In this document: piece by piece, positions 37,901-46,067 of the stretch | How the letters are laid out: each line of letters opens with the position of its first letter | Numbering within the stretch: the first letter of the stretch is position 1 | Assembly: GCF_036030735.1 (NCBI RefSeq) | Contig: NZ_CP107928.1 | Span: 6,014,001 to 6,078,000 of the forward strand | Length of the DNA stretch: 64,000 nt | Direction: 5' to 3' | DNA from: Streptomyces sp. NBC_00425 | Lineage (GTDB): Bacteria > Actinomycetota > Actinomycetes > Streptomycetales > Streptomycetaceae | Position numbers and translations under genes: made by a program | The notes under the pieces: generated by a model | The model's database searches: none | What the model saw: only the letters and a program-made list of their open reading frames with translations | Told to the model about the DNA's origin: nothing

Positions 37901-39667
37901 GTCGAGGGCGGAGGCCAGTTCGGGTTCCTCGGAGATCTCCGGCACCACGTACACGAGGGATTCGCGGGGCCCGTCGTCGTCGGCGCGGCGGAACACCTGC
38001 CCGGGGACCGGCGGCACCAGGCCGTGCTCCTCGGTGAGCACGATCCGTGCCCTGCGCGCCTCTTCGACATAGGACGAACCCGTCCGGACCATGTCCGCCA
38101 GGATGCGGACGGCGGTCGCGGAAGCCACCGCGGAGCCGTCCGAGACAAGAGCCTCCAGCCACTCGCGGACGCCTGACCGCTCGTGCTCGGCTGCGTCGAG
38201 AACATGCTGGACCTTTCCCGAACGGAGGGTGTTGACCTCCGCCGAGGGGTGCAGCCAGTTCGACGGTCGACCGGGCGTCTCGTGCCACATCCGTGCCCAG
38301 ATCGTGCTGCAATCCTTGTCGAGGCGTGGGGGAATCCGCAGTTCGGTCGGTACGCGAAGTACGCCTTCCTGATCGGGCAGCGAGGGGCGGCAGGCAGCCC
38401 GCTTCCAGATCTCCTGGGTCAGGAAGTCGTCGGCCCAGCTGATCGATTCCTTCGTACGGCCGGGCAGGAGCGGGAGGTATGCGGCGGGGTCCTCTGCCGG
38501 CGACAGGGCCGGGAGGGAGTCGACCACCAGGGCTGCGGAGACCCTGATCATCTCCTCGTTGAACGCGGAGGAGTCCAGCAAGTTCTGCCGGTCCTCGTTG
38601 GTCTTCCACGCGCCGTTGAGGATGCCGCTCAACGACATCTCGTACTTGGTGGGGAAGAAGGACCAGAAGCGGCCACGTCCTCGTGACCGACTGATGTGGA
38701 GTCCGCTGTCCGTGTCCTTCTCGAACGCCGGTACCGCCCAGGCGAGTTCGAGATCGAGACGGTCGTGCAGTTCACCGGCGTCGGCGCGGGCGGACAGGCC
38801 GGGCTCGTGCATGGTGGTGAAGACCCGCCACCGGGTGTCGCGGGGCGACCTGCCCGCGCGTTCCTCCCGCACCGTGTGCAGGTTCCCGTCCCGCTCGGTG
38901 GTGAGCACGCGATGGGCCGGTGGAAGCGTCCTGCGGTCCTCCAGTACCACCCGCGCCACGTGCGGGGAGAGGAGCTGGAACCCGAGAGGGAACTCCTCGC
39001 GGCTCGCCCCGGTGGAGGTCTTCCCTCCGTGCATGTCCAACGCCAACCTGCCGGCGGCCCCGGGGAGCAGAGGCAGCCGCACGACTGTGGTGGCCCAGCC
39101 GAGCAGCTCGTCGAGCACGGGATCCGCGGCCCGCTCGGCGGCCTCGTCGAGCGGGCGGGCCATCCGAAGCACAGGCGCCTCGAACCGGTCGCCGAGACGC
39201 TCCTGCACGCCGGGAACCGAGCGGATCTGTTCGCATGCCCATTCGCGATCGAACCCGAAGGCCCCCGAGGTGCTGAAGAACTGAGGGGTATCGGTGACCA
39301 CCAGAACGGACTTGACCCCTACACCGAATCGGCCGATCTGGCCCCCCCTTTTGCGGGACATGCTCATACGGAGAATGGTTTCGGCACCCTCGGCCGTCAC
39401 CGGTGAACCCTCGTTGGCGCAGTAGAGATGGGAGGCGGTGAGAACGACGTGAGTGGTTCCGCCGGGCTCATCGGCGATTTCGTCGGCGGCGTTCTGGACA
39501 AGCTCGAACAGTTGCCTGTCCCCGTACCCACCCTGGGTGATACGACGCTCACTGTTGGCGTGCTCGGGAATAAGACCGGGATCGACCTTATACGTCTGGA
39601 GAACGCGCGAGGACTGTTCCAGAACGGTCGCGATGACCGGCGACAGCGGCGACGATGACTCGGACAC
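34913..39667 (-). CDS. Sacsin/Hsp90-like ATPase fused to SF2 helicase
   Basis: The product has 1584 residues. The N terminus is a GHKL-type ATPase of the sacsin/Hsp90 group: N-box ELVQNAADE (about 55-63) and G-loop GRFGVGVKSV (about 112-121). About 1,000 residues of unassigned sequence follow. The C-terminal 400 residues are a DEAH-type SF2 helicase with Walker A LPTGAGKT (about 1210), VIVDEAHT (about 1319), GLTATPF, and motif VI QQMIGRGLRG. It starts at a GTG preceded by a weak GAAGAAGC site. It is the first gene of the leftward operon. Confidence 0.88.
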   Translation of the reverse strand: MSESSSPLSPVIATVLEQSSRVLQTYKVDPGLIPEHANSERRITQGGYGDRQLFELVQNAADEIADEPGGTTHVVLTASHLYCANEGSPVTAEGAETILRMSMSRKRGGQIGRFGVGVKSVLVVTDTPQFFSTSGAFGFDREWACEQIRSVPGVQERLGDRFEAPVLRMARPLDEAAERAADPVLDELLGWATTVVRLPLLPGAAGRLALDMHGGKTSTGASREEFPLGFQLLSPHVARVVLEDRRTLPPAHRVLTTERDGNLHTVREERAGRSPRDTRWRVFTTMHEPGLSARADAGELHDRLDLELAWAVPAFEKDTDSGLHISRSRGRGRFWSFFPTKYEMSLSGILNGAWKTNEDRQNLLDSSAFNEEMIRVSAALVVDSLPALSPAEDPAAYLPLLPGRTKESISWADDFLTQEIWKRAACRPSLPDQEGVLRVPTELRIPPRLDKDCSTIWARMWHETPGRPSNWLHPSAEVNTLRSGKVQHVLDAAEHERSGVREWLEALVSDGSAVASATAVRILADMVRTGSSYVEEARRARIVLTEEHGLVPPVPGQVFRRADDDGPRESLVYVVPEISEEPELASALDALGIREADVEGRFVSVLDRGLDGYGDADWERFWNLFRQAGGHRLIDTVLQHVPDVPRTLRVRTADGRFRPLRDCMLPGAVVSAERDPRVAVDMRFHSDDIAVFRQVGPRERPTTARPEGEAWFEEYREAVHATYLHGLDKRAPRPTLNRLKVEGAPIGGPLHLFPSLSEESRAAFLKALPDDAVVDNWTRQIGAQSSTRQAVESPIRWMLRKHGTVLTSRGVKPLAEAVGPQLASYRDILPVADLSPEKARKLRLPTTVDDVPAELWAPLLLELTRSEDDRFVGNTYVMLTRLGAAFPEDSLTRCRIGDSWSTRPDDEIVVAVGASEYRALRAEQLPALLVGTAADADLMIEQWGMRSYKGAITRETREVPEGEPVPLVELYPALRQRLGSVTRGALVQRCTKLEEVTRTDNGTKSRALDAVRQGNTVKVLIPLEREPMLRLIDRELELGLGASGCRAVLEREEQMARDSAVQAAVKAVRDATDVVTKIELLIGAEALRSGLPDGLLDAEAEATGGTVPSAHRVAQMAFNARGDRVLHHHARDIQGRFPNAPVGYGGSAAAISFVSGLGLPMTFAGSRTPSPPASETVDGPRDFPALHDYQEDLVRNITTLLDRLAPQRAMLSLPTGAGKTRVTAEAVIRWVKRVGDLEGPLLWIAQTEELCEQAVQSWKFVWGKVGAERPLTISRLLGGNEAGDVQGHPHLVVATDAKLERCLDGDAYEWLRKASLVIVDEAHTAISPRYTAILGMLGLTQYETRRHLLGLTATPFRNNNEEETSRLVGRFGRRRLDEGVFPSGDPYRDLQEWGMLAQVEHRTLEGGSIELTSDEKVQADRMAMLSSSAEQRLVEDHARSLRIVEEVAGLPEDWPTLLFATSVDHANSLAALLNDRGVASAAVDSTSSMPDRRRRIDDFREGRIRVLTNYGVLTQGFDAPATRVVVVARPVYSTNVYQQMIGRGLRGPKNGGKPTCLILNVSDNIANFDTQLAFTQFEHLWSRK

Positions 39668-39860
39668 TGCTTCTTCACGGCTCCTGCGGTGGGCGGGATG
39701 ACGGAACACGGAAAGGACAGGAGCGGAAACAATGATATGAATCCGCTCGGGAGTGCGCAGATGAGGATGTCTGGCCGAGCTGTCCGACGGGTTCCGGAAG
39801 GTTCGTCCAGGGATTTCTCGGGTCGGTGTCATGGGTTTCGGTGAACCCTGGAACCGAACA

Positions 39861-40028
39861 TTAGGGCTCGTCCAGATCTGCGGGAGTGAGCCCGGAAAAA
39901 TTATAGATCTGCTTCTTCCGTGCATCTTCTCCTGCTAATAAGTGCTGGAGTTCGAGGCAGTGGACCTCGCGCCCGGAAAAAGGTTCGACAGCGTACGGGG
40001 GATCGGTCTCCCCTGAATATTCTTCCAT
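39861..40028 (-). CDS. Possible small protein in the divergent control region
   Basis: A 55-residue frame (start at ATG 40028) has a strong AGGAGG site but 12 bases upstream, slightly long. The product is acidic, with a central ELQHLLAGEDARKKQ and the closing SGLTPADLDEP. It resembles nothing I recognise. Its codon use is less GC-biased than the neighbours. It might be a regulatory peptide or a chance frame. Confidence 0.35.
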   Translation of the reverse strand: MEEYSGETDPPYAVEPFSGREVHCLELQHLLAGEDARKKQIYNFSGLTPADLDEP

Positions 40029-40338
40029 GACGTTCCGCTTCCTCCTGTTTTTCGTTTCCGGGGACTCGTTCAACGAGAATTTCCGGAGAATTCAACGATG
40101 AAGACATGGCTGTGCCGTATGTCGCTCAGGAATATCTGAGCCAGGAGGTAGAACCGCCTTCAACGACCTTAGCAGGTTCACTCGTTCGGGGTACGGAATT
40201 TCGCGAACCGATTTCCGGAGGTCGAAATTCCGATCTCCAGCAAATATTTGCGACAGGAAATTCCCATTTCGGTCACCAGGTGCTTGGTCGGTACATTGCG
40301 ACTGATTCGGACATCCGGTGACCGACGGTCGGCAGGTG

Positions 40339-40367
40339 CGCCTCGTCAAGCGTTTGTTGACGAGGCG
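40339..40367. promoter_or_regulatory. Candidate operator upstream of the HTH-GHKL operon
   Basis: Two 11-bp arms (CGCCTCGTCAA and TTGACGAGGCG) separated by 7 bases form a perfect inverted repeat about 70 bases before the ATG at 40437. The right arm includes TTGACG, a possible -35. The HTH domain of the gene it controls is a natural candidate to bind it, giving autoregulation. A transcription hairpin is the alternative. Confidence 0.5.
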
Positions 40368-40436
40368 TCGCCTGTCAAATTAGCCTGTCCGAAGCCGTGG
40401 ACACAACGGCAGAAGCACTAGGAGTTGGGGAGGCAC

Positions 40437-42590
40437 ATGGAGGCCGGCGAGGAGTTCGGGCCCTGGCTGGCCCGTCAGCTTGCGATCTCGAACATGAGCC
40501 AGACGGAGCTGGCGAAGGAACTCAAAATGACCCGTGCGGCGGTCTCCGCCTGGGTCACCCGGCGCTCGGTGCCGCGTCCCTCGGTCATGGCGCAGATCGC
40601 CGAGGCGCTCGGCACGGACCTCGGCACGGTCCACACCCGCACTGCTGACACCCAGGCCGGTCTGCCCGTCACCTGGTACCACCGACCCGGCTACCGGGAC
40701 GGTGGGCGCGACGGCGGCAATGCGGCGGCCTTCGCCTTCGACGCGGATGTCCAGGTCCTCGCGCGCGAGACCTGTCAGAACAGCCTCGACGAGCGGCTCG
40801 TGCACAACGGCCGTCCGGTGCGCGTGCGATACACCATCCACGAACTCACCGGCGGGAAACTGGAGGCCTTTCGTGCCGCGCTCCTCTGGGACGAGCTCCA
40901 GCCACACTATTCGGCCGTGTCCCAGTCGTCCGCAGATCAGAAGGTCGGCCGGGTCGTGGACGCCGGCGTGCGCGACATGTTCGAGAAGGGTCGTCTGATC
41001 CTGCTGCGGGTCGACGACTACAACGCCTCCGGTCTCACCGGAGATGATTACGACGACGGAAAGTTCGCGGCTGTCGTCCGCCGCCAGCTGGAAAGCCTGA
41101 AATCGGGCTCCGGCGCCGGTGGCTCGTACGGTCTCGGCAAGGCCACCCTCTGGGCGACCAGTGCACTGGGTCTGGTGCTGATCAACTCCACTCTCTCCGT
41201 CCCGCACGAGGGACGTACCGAGCGCCGTGTCATCGGGCGGTTGGAACTGCCGTGGCGTTCCGTCGGCGGCACCGCCTACGCGGGCCCCGCCTGGCTCGGA
41301 CGCCCCGACCCCGAGACGCCCAACGCCGAGGTCGTACGGTCCTGGTGGGCCGACGAGGAAACGGTCGAACGCCTTCACCTCACGCGTGACAGCGAAGAGC
41401 CCGGCACATCCTTCCTCATCGTCGGCGCCCACGACGTGGCGAGCCTCGACCAGGGCAGGGATCCGTCCACGGACGACGAGGACGAGGACGGGAGCGAGGA
41501 GGACGGCGCCCGTGACATCCGGACCATGCACAAACGTCTGGTCGAGGCATTGAGCCGGGACTTCTGGGCAGCCATGACCGGAGGAGGGCCCCGGCTTCCA
41601 CTGTTGGAGACGTCGGTGCGCACCCTGCGCAACGACGAGGTGGTCGTCGAGGAAGAACAGGTCGACCCCCTGGTCGGCCAACCCTCCCGCACTCGGGCAT
41701 TGCGCGCCTTCTACGAGGGGAAGACCGTCGACCGGCTCACCGAGTCCGGCCAGGTGGCGCTCCGCACGGTTCCGCTCAAGTTGCCCCTCTCCGGAGGCCG
41801 ACGCGGCACACTCGGTACTCATCACGGGGTGCTCCTTGTCACGGAGGCCGAGGACAAGGACGGCAGCCCCAACCAGGTTCACTCCCTGCGCGGCAACCGG
41901 ATGACCATCAGGAAATCCACCGTCGCCGGTCTGCCGTTGGGCGTCACCTCCTTTCAGGCGGTCCTGCTGGTGGGGCACGCGGCCGGCGATTCGGCCCCCT
42001 TCGCCGGGGAGGCCGAAGAGTTCCTACGAGCTGCCGAACCACCCGAACACGATCGATGGGGCCAGACCGAGGAGTTGACGCTCCGCTGGTCCCACAGCGC
42101 CCACTACCGGATCTCCCGGCTCACCACCGAGGTCAACGCGGCGGTGCGGGAGCTCGTCGTCCGCCCCAAGCGCCCCGGCTCGCACGAAAGCGCCAAGCTG
42201 CGCAAGAAGCTCACCGTCCCCCGGAAGGCCGCGGTGCCCAGACGTGCCGCCGGCTCGGGCCTGCCGGAACTCTCCGAGCTGGACGCCGTCATCGGGGAGA
42301 ACCGTGAGTGGCGTATCACCGCCGAGGTGAAATTGCCGCGCGTCGACGAACTGCCCGCCATGACCCCGATGGTGCTCCTCGACGTCCGGTCGGGAGGCAG
42401 GCCACGGCTGGACTGGGCCGAACTGGTCGCGGTGGAGGGCTGCCGGGTTCAGGACGGTGTCCTGCACTTCACGCCCGGCGCACGCCGGGCGGTGTTCAAC
42501 GGTGCCACCGATCCGACCAGCCATCCGGTCCGCACCGAACTCACGCGACTGGTACTCGAACTCCGTGCCGGTTCAGGGAGTGAGGCATGA
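40437..42590 (+). CDS. XRE-HTH fused to GHKL ATPase
   Basis: The 717-residue protein begins with a helix-turn-helix (MSQTELAKELKMTRAAVSAW, about 20-39) and then has a GHKL ATPase: N-box RETCQNSLDE (about 110-119), LRVDDYNASGL (G1, about 191) and GGSYGLGKATLW (G2, about 228). The C-terminal half is an S5-like and unassigned region. MORC/MutL-type GHKL proteins are known in restriction-modification clusters, but fusion to an XRE HTH is unusual and suggests a protein that both senses and regulates. The ATG at 40437 follows TTGGGGAGG. A GTG/TTG earlier gives four more residues. Confidence 0.88.
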   Translation: MEAGEEFGPWLARQLAISNMSQTELAKELKMTRAAVSAWVTRRSVPRPSVMAQIAEALGTDLGTVHTRTADTQAGLPVTWYHRPGYRDGGRDGGNAAAFAFDADVQVLARETCQNSLDERLVHNGRPVRVRYTIHELTGGKLEAFRAALLWDELQPHYSAVSQSSADQKVGRVVDAGVRDMFEKGRLILLRVDDYNASGLTGDDYDDGKFAAVVRRQLESLKSGSGAGGSYGLGKATLWATSALGLVLINSTLSVPHEGRTERRVIGRLELPWRSVGGTAYAGPAWLGRPDPETPNAEVVRSWWADEETVERLHLTRDSEEPGTSFLIVGAHDVASLDQGRDPSTDDEDEDGSEEDGARDIRTMHKRLVEALSRDFWAAMTGGGPRLPLLETSVRTLRNDEVVVEEEQVDPLVGQPSRTRALRAFYEGKTVDRLTESGQVALRTVPLKLPLSGGRRGTLGTHHGVLLVTEAEDKDGSPNQVHSLRGNRMTIRKSTVAGLPLGVTSFQAVLLVGHAAGDSAPFAGEAEEFLRAAEPPEHDRWGQTEELTLRWSHSAHYRISRLTTEVNAAVRELVVRPKRPGSHESAKLRKKLTVPRKAAVPRRAAGSGLPELSELDAVIGENREWRITAEVKLPRVDELPAMTPMVLLDVRSGGRPRLDWAELVAVEGCRVQDGVLHFTPGARRAVFNGATDPTSHPVRTELTRLVLELRAGSGSEA

Positions 42591-43582
42591 AGTTCTATCC
42601 GTACAAGCGACTGAACCGTCCCGTCACGCTGCGGGTGACCTCGGTTTCTCTGAAACTGCCCGACGGCTCGCGTGATCATCTGGACACCTCGGCGTACTCG
42701 ACCCCCAAGCGGACCGTTGCTTTGGGTGTGGCACAGCACGAGGACTGGGTTACGGCTCGGATCGGTCTGTCGGCGACTCTCCCACCCGGAGCCACGGACG
42801 CCGACGCCCCGTGGAGCGACCTCCGTGTCCTCGCGGTACTCACCGATGGAGATACCAACGTCCGCACCACAGTCGACCTCGACCAGGACGCTCCGGGCAG
42901 CAAGGAGTGGTCCGGCGCGATCGAGGTGCGTCGGGACGACCACGTGGACCGGGCCGACCTGGCCGTCCATGCCGTAGCCACGGTCGACGGTGTTCCGGGC
43001 CGAGGGATCACCGAGACCGACACGGACTGGACGGTCGACACGACGGCGGAGGAGCCGCTCGGTGGCTTGCGGCTCGACGTGAAGCAGGCGAGCTTCTCCA
43101 AGAGCTCACGCGAATGGCTACGCCCGTACGCCGACGCGCCCTGGGTCGTCGATGCCTCGGGCCGGCTCCCGCTGGTGATGGTGAATACCGATGTCGAGGG
43201 GTTCGCGGACCTTCTCGGAGGTGACACCGGAGGGATGGAGAACAAGGTCCACGAACTGCTGCTCTCTCAGATGGCCACAGATGTGTGGACCGCCGTCTTT
43301 CACAGTGCGATCGGTGATCTGGAGGTCGAGCCCGACGGTTCGCCCGTCTTCCCCACCGACTGGAGAGGGGAGGTGCTGCGGGACATGCTCCCCGACGTGG
43401 TGCCCAACCTCCGTGCAGAGGACGCGCTTCGTCAGGTCCAGCGCCGGCGGACCGGGGACGCGGGATGGGTGGAACTCCAGACCCGAGTCCATTACGCCGC
43501 CGTCCGTCGGGCGGGTGCACGCCAGTCGCTCGCCAACATCCTGCGCGCACTGCAGCAGAACAACCGAGAGGACAGGCCGTGA
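42587..43582 (+). CDS. Uncharacterised protein of the defence operon (331 residues)
   Basis: The start overlaps the preceding stop (ATGA). The N-terminal 170 residues look beta-rich with short strands (LRVTSVSLKLPDG, VALGVAQHED, TDGDTNVRTTVDL), suggesting a beta-sandwich. The C-terminal half is helical (MENKVHELLLSQMATDVWTA and NLRAEDALRQVQRRR). No catalytic motif is recognised. Because it is translationally coupled to the GHKL ATPase and the next protein, it is probably part of the same complex. Confidence 0.85.
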   Translation: MKFYPYKRLNRPVTLRVTSVSLKLPDGSRDHLDTSAYSTPKRTVALGVAQHEDWVTARIGLSATLPPGATDADAPWSDLRVLAVLTDGDTNVRTTVDLDQDAPGSKEWSGAIEVRRDDHVDRADLAVHAVATVDGVPGRGITETDTDWTVDTTAEEPLGGLRLDVKQASFSKSSREWLRPYADAPWVVDASGRLPLVMVNTDVEGFADLLGGDTGGMENKVHELLLSQMATDVWTAVFHSAIGDLEVEPDGSPVFPTDWRGEVLRDMLPDVVPNLRAEDALRQVQRRRTGDAGWVELQTRVHYAAVRRAGARQSLANILRALQQNNREDRP

Positions 43583-44457
43583 TCGAGCAGCCGCACCATC
43601 TCCCGGACCGGCTGGGTCTGCTTTCCGCGACGGCCGCAGACCCCTTCCTCACCGATGACCTGCTGCGGGGGGTCCAGGGGCATGGGGGAGTGGACCTCGC
43701 GAAGGTCGTCGAGCCCCTGCCGGCGGAGGATCCCCGCTGGCGGGCGGAACCCCTGCGGGAGCTGGTCGAAGACGCGTTGCACAAGTTCAAGGAGAACAAG
43801 ACGGACGCCGACGCCTGGTTGGCGCCCCGTCTGCACGCGGCTCTCCGCCTCACGCGGCGGGAGGCCGCCGACCGGCGGATCTGGAACCATCTTGCCCTCG
43901 GTGTGGCCCCTGACTACGTTGCCTGGCGGCACCTCGCCGCGCCCACGGCGAACACGCCCGAGCCCCGTATCGACGCAGCCCGCTTCAAGGGAGCTCCCGA
44001 CCGTCAGTGCTTCTCGCGCCTGTGGTGGGCGGCCGAGGTGTTTCGCAACGGCTCGGACTACGCCCCGGTCGTGGCCGCCTGTGCCAACCAGGATCTGATC
44101 CACACAGTGATGCGGTCGGACCTGGTCGACCACCGCCCTACGGCTCAGGCGCTTGTGCGCGTTCTCCAGCGTGGTATCGCCACCACCGGTCGGGAGATCA
44201 CCGGTCTGATGGCCGCGATCAACACGGCTGGTGCCACCCTCGTCTACGACGTGTTGGCCGCTGACGAGCCGAGGGACCCCGAAGACCTGCGCCAGTGGAT
44301 TGCGGAGGCCGAGAACGCGCCACCGGTGCCTCGGCACGAGCTGCCGACCGGACCCGACGAGGAACCCGTGCCCGAGGAGTCGATCGAGAAGCTGACGGAC
44401 TGCTTCGCGGAACTCTTCGAGACGGCCCCCGTCAGGGGCAAGACCTCCCAGGCATGA
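43579..44457 (+). CDS. Uncharacterised protein of the defence operon, DUF6339-like
   Basis: The 292-residue protein starts at a GTG overlapping the preceding stop (GTGA). It is mainly helical, with RLWWAAEVFRNGSDYAPVV and ANQDLIHTVMRSDL, features that I associate with DUF6339, though this match is from memory and not firm. It ends in an acidic tail (PDEEPVPEESIEKL). It converges on the dcm gene. No nuclease motif is evident. The likely role is partner of the GHKL ATPase. Confidence 0.8.
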   Translation: MIEQPHHLPDRLGLLSATAADPFLTDDLLRGVQGHGGVDLAKVVEPLPAEDPRWRAEPLRELVEDALHKFKENKTDADAWLAPRLHAALRLTRREAADRRIWNHLALGVAPDYVAWRHLAAPTANTPEPRIDAARFKGAPDRQCFSRLWWAAEVFRNGSDYAPVVAACANQDLIHTVMRSDLVDHRPTAQALVRVLQRGIATTGREITGLMAAINTAGATLVYDVLAADEPRDPEDLRQWIAEAENAPPVPRHELPTGPDEEPVPEESIEKLTDCFAELFETAPVRGKTSQA

Positions 44458-44465
44458 TCCGAGGG

Positions 44466-44493
44466 GGCTCACCCGTCGGTGTGCGGGTGAGCC
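44466..44493. terminator. Bidirectional terminator between convergent operons
   Basis: GGCTCACCCG and its inverse (10 bp) with an 8-nt loop lie at the convergence of the rightward GHKL operon and the leftward dcm gene, overlapping the last codons of dcm. Confidence 0.7.
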
Positions 44494-46022
44494 TCCAGAT
44501 CCTTGCGCCGGCGGACCTTCACCGGTGCGGTCGGAGGACGCCAGTTCTCGAGCTTCGCAACGGCCTGCTCCAGCCTGGCATCGGCCTCCTTCTCGCTCAA
44601 CTCCGGTTCGAGCACGTGCCGGAGTACGTGCAGGGCGAGCCGGGGCGGCACCGCGTTGCCGATCTGTTGGGGCCGGTCGCCGCCCCGCCAGGGGTACGCG
44701 ACGGGAAACGTCTGGAGCACTCCGGCCTCGGCGAGTTCGAAACGGCTGAACTGGGGGAGATCCGTGTCCGTCCCCTTGTGTACGAGCCGGTTGCGGGAAA
44801 CCTTCCCGGTGACCGTCGAGGACGGCGCATCGTGGTCACGGCGCCCGCGCGCACCCGGGTCGCCGCCGGTGCCGTAGTTCGAGACCACGGTGAAGGCGGG
44901 GCGGTCCGGCAGGTTCAGGTCCGGTGCGATGTCCCGAACCTTCTTCAGGGCTGCCTCCATGGACACCCAGGAGTCCTTCGGTTTTTCGTTGCTCCTGCTG
45001 ACGGTCTTCTCGTCGATGTCCCAGAGCAGCCCGTCCGCGCGATCAGTGCCCCGGGAGGCAGCAAGAACGCCGCCAGGCCGGTAGCGCTCGTGGGTCTCCT
45101 CCAGCTCCGGGATGTCGATCTTTCCGAACCTGGCCATGAGCACGGCACGCCTGCGGGTCTGCGGCACACCGAAAGCCTCGGTGTGCATCATCTGTTTCCG
45201 AGTCCGATAACCGAGGGTGGCCAGCACCTTCTCGTACTCTTCCCACACCCGCATCACAGCGGGCACCTGCTCCAGCACCACGGCCTCGTAGGGCACCAGT
45301 CCCGGGCGGCGACTCCGTTCGATCACCCACCACAGCGGCTGGAGAACGAGCCCCGTCCGTTCGTCGCCCAGCTCCTCCAACCTCACTCGATGCGTGTCGA
45401 GGGACTTCTCCAGAGAGACGAGACCGTCGAGGAGGGTCTTGAGCTCGGCGTCCCGGCGGGCGAGGCCGAGCGGCGCCTCCAGCGTCTTCAAGGCGATCTT
45501 GATCTCCTCGGTCGAGCAGCCGTGCTCGGCGAGGTTCTTCCTGACTGCCTTGCGGGTGACCGAGCGGACTGCCTCGACCTCACGCTTCGCGGCCTTGACC
45601 GTCTCCGCCTCGGCGGCCTTGTGCCGCAGTTCCTCGGAGATCCTGCGCCAGGTGCGGAAGACCTCACGCCAAGGCGTCGACTCGGAGCGCACGGCATCGT
45701 GCAGCCGCGCGATGTACTCCAACACATCGTCCAAGGCCCTGCGGCCCGCGCCGTGGCCGGCGACGGTGAACGTCTGACAGGGCGGCCCACCGGTCAGCAC
45801 CTGGGCGTGAGGGAAGTGGGCGGCGCGGAACTCCCTCACGTCGCCGGCGAAGGTGTCCATTCCCGCCGCCGCACGGGTGTCACAGGCGTCGTCGTCCCAT
45901 TCGATGCCGGTGACCCGATGACCGAGGACTTCCGCCGCCACATCCAGACCTCCAGGCCCCGCGAAAAGGTCCACGATGTGGAAAACCGCAGGTGAGGAGG
46001 GTGTGTGCTTGGCGTGGCTCAT
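44469..46022 (-). CDS. dcm: DNA (cytosine-5-)-methyltransferase, intact
   Basis: The product has 517 residues. Motif I FHIVDLFAGPGG; motif IV GGPPCQTF with catalytic Cys82; motif VI VLEQV (Glu kept, near 251, with EQV instead of the usual ENV); motif VIII QTRRRAVLM; motif IX and X to QQIGNAVPP. Between motif IV and VI there are about 165 residues rather than the roughly 40 of M.HhaI, so a helical, charged insert of about 130 residues is present. The ATG at 46022 is chosen because it directly precedes motif I. It is the last gene of a leftward vsr-dcm-like unit. Confidence 0.93.
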   Translation of the reverse strand: MSHAKHTPSSPAVFHIVDLFAGPGGLDVAAEVLGHRVTGIEWDDDACDTRAAAGMDTFAGDVREFRAAHFPHAQVLTGGPPCQTFTVAGHGAGRRALDDVLEYIARLHDAVRSESTPWREVFRTWRRISEELRHKAAEAETVKAAKREVEAVRSVTRKAVRKNLAEHGCSTEEIKIALKTLEAPLGLARRDAELKTLLDGLVSLEKSLDTHRVRLEELGDERTGLVLQPLWWVIERSRRPGLVPYEAVVLEQVPAVMRVWEEYEKVLATLGYRTRKQMMHTEAFGVPQTRRRAVLMARFGKIDIPELEETHERYRPGGVLAASRGTDRADGLLWDIDEKTVSRSNEKPKDSWVSMEAALKKVRDIAPDLNLPDRPAFTVVSNYGTGGDPGARGRRDHDAPSSTVTGKVSRNRLVHKGTDTDLPQFSRFELAEAGVLQTFPVAYPWRGGDRPQQIGNAVPPRLALHVLRHVLEPELSEKEADARLEQAVAKLENWRPPTAPVKVRRRKDLEAHPHTDG

Positions 46023-46067
46023 GTGCGAGAAGTGTAGCCGGCTGTCGGCTGTGCCATCGCCCACCGG

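Larger units (their letters stand above)
39668..40436. other. 769-bp divergent intergenic region of the defence island
   Basis: This is the least GC-rich stretch of the window, with runs such as GGAAAAATTATAGATC and CAGCAAATATTTGCGACAGG. It separates the leftward helicase operon from the rightward HTH-GHKL operon. It contains a possible small leftward gene (39861-40028), a minus-strand TATCAT at 39737-39732 that could be a -10 for the leftward operon, and an inverted repeat at 40339-40367 close to the rightward start. Confidence 0.6.

Noticed and set aside
40106..40321. 71-codon rightward frame in the divergent defence control region
   Set aside because: No ribosome binding site and no coding-like codon pattern; likely chance.
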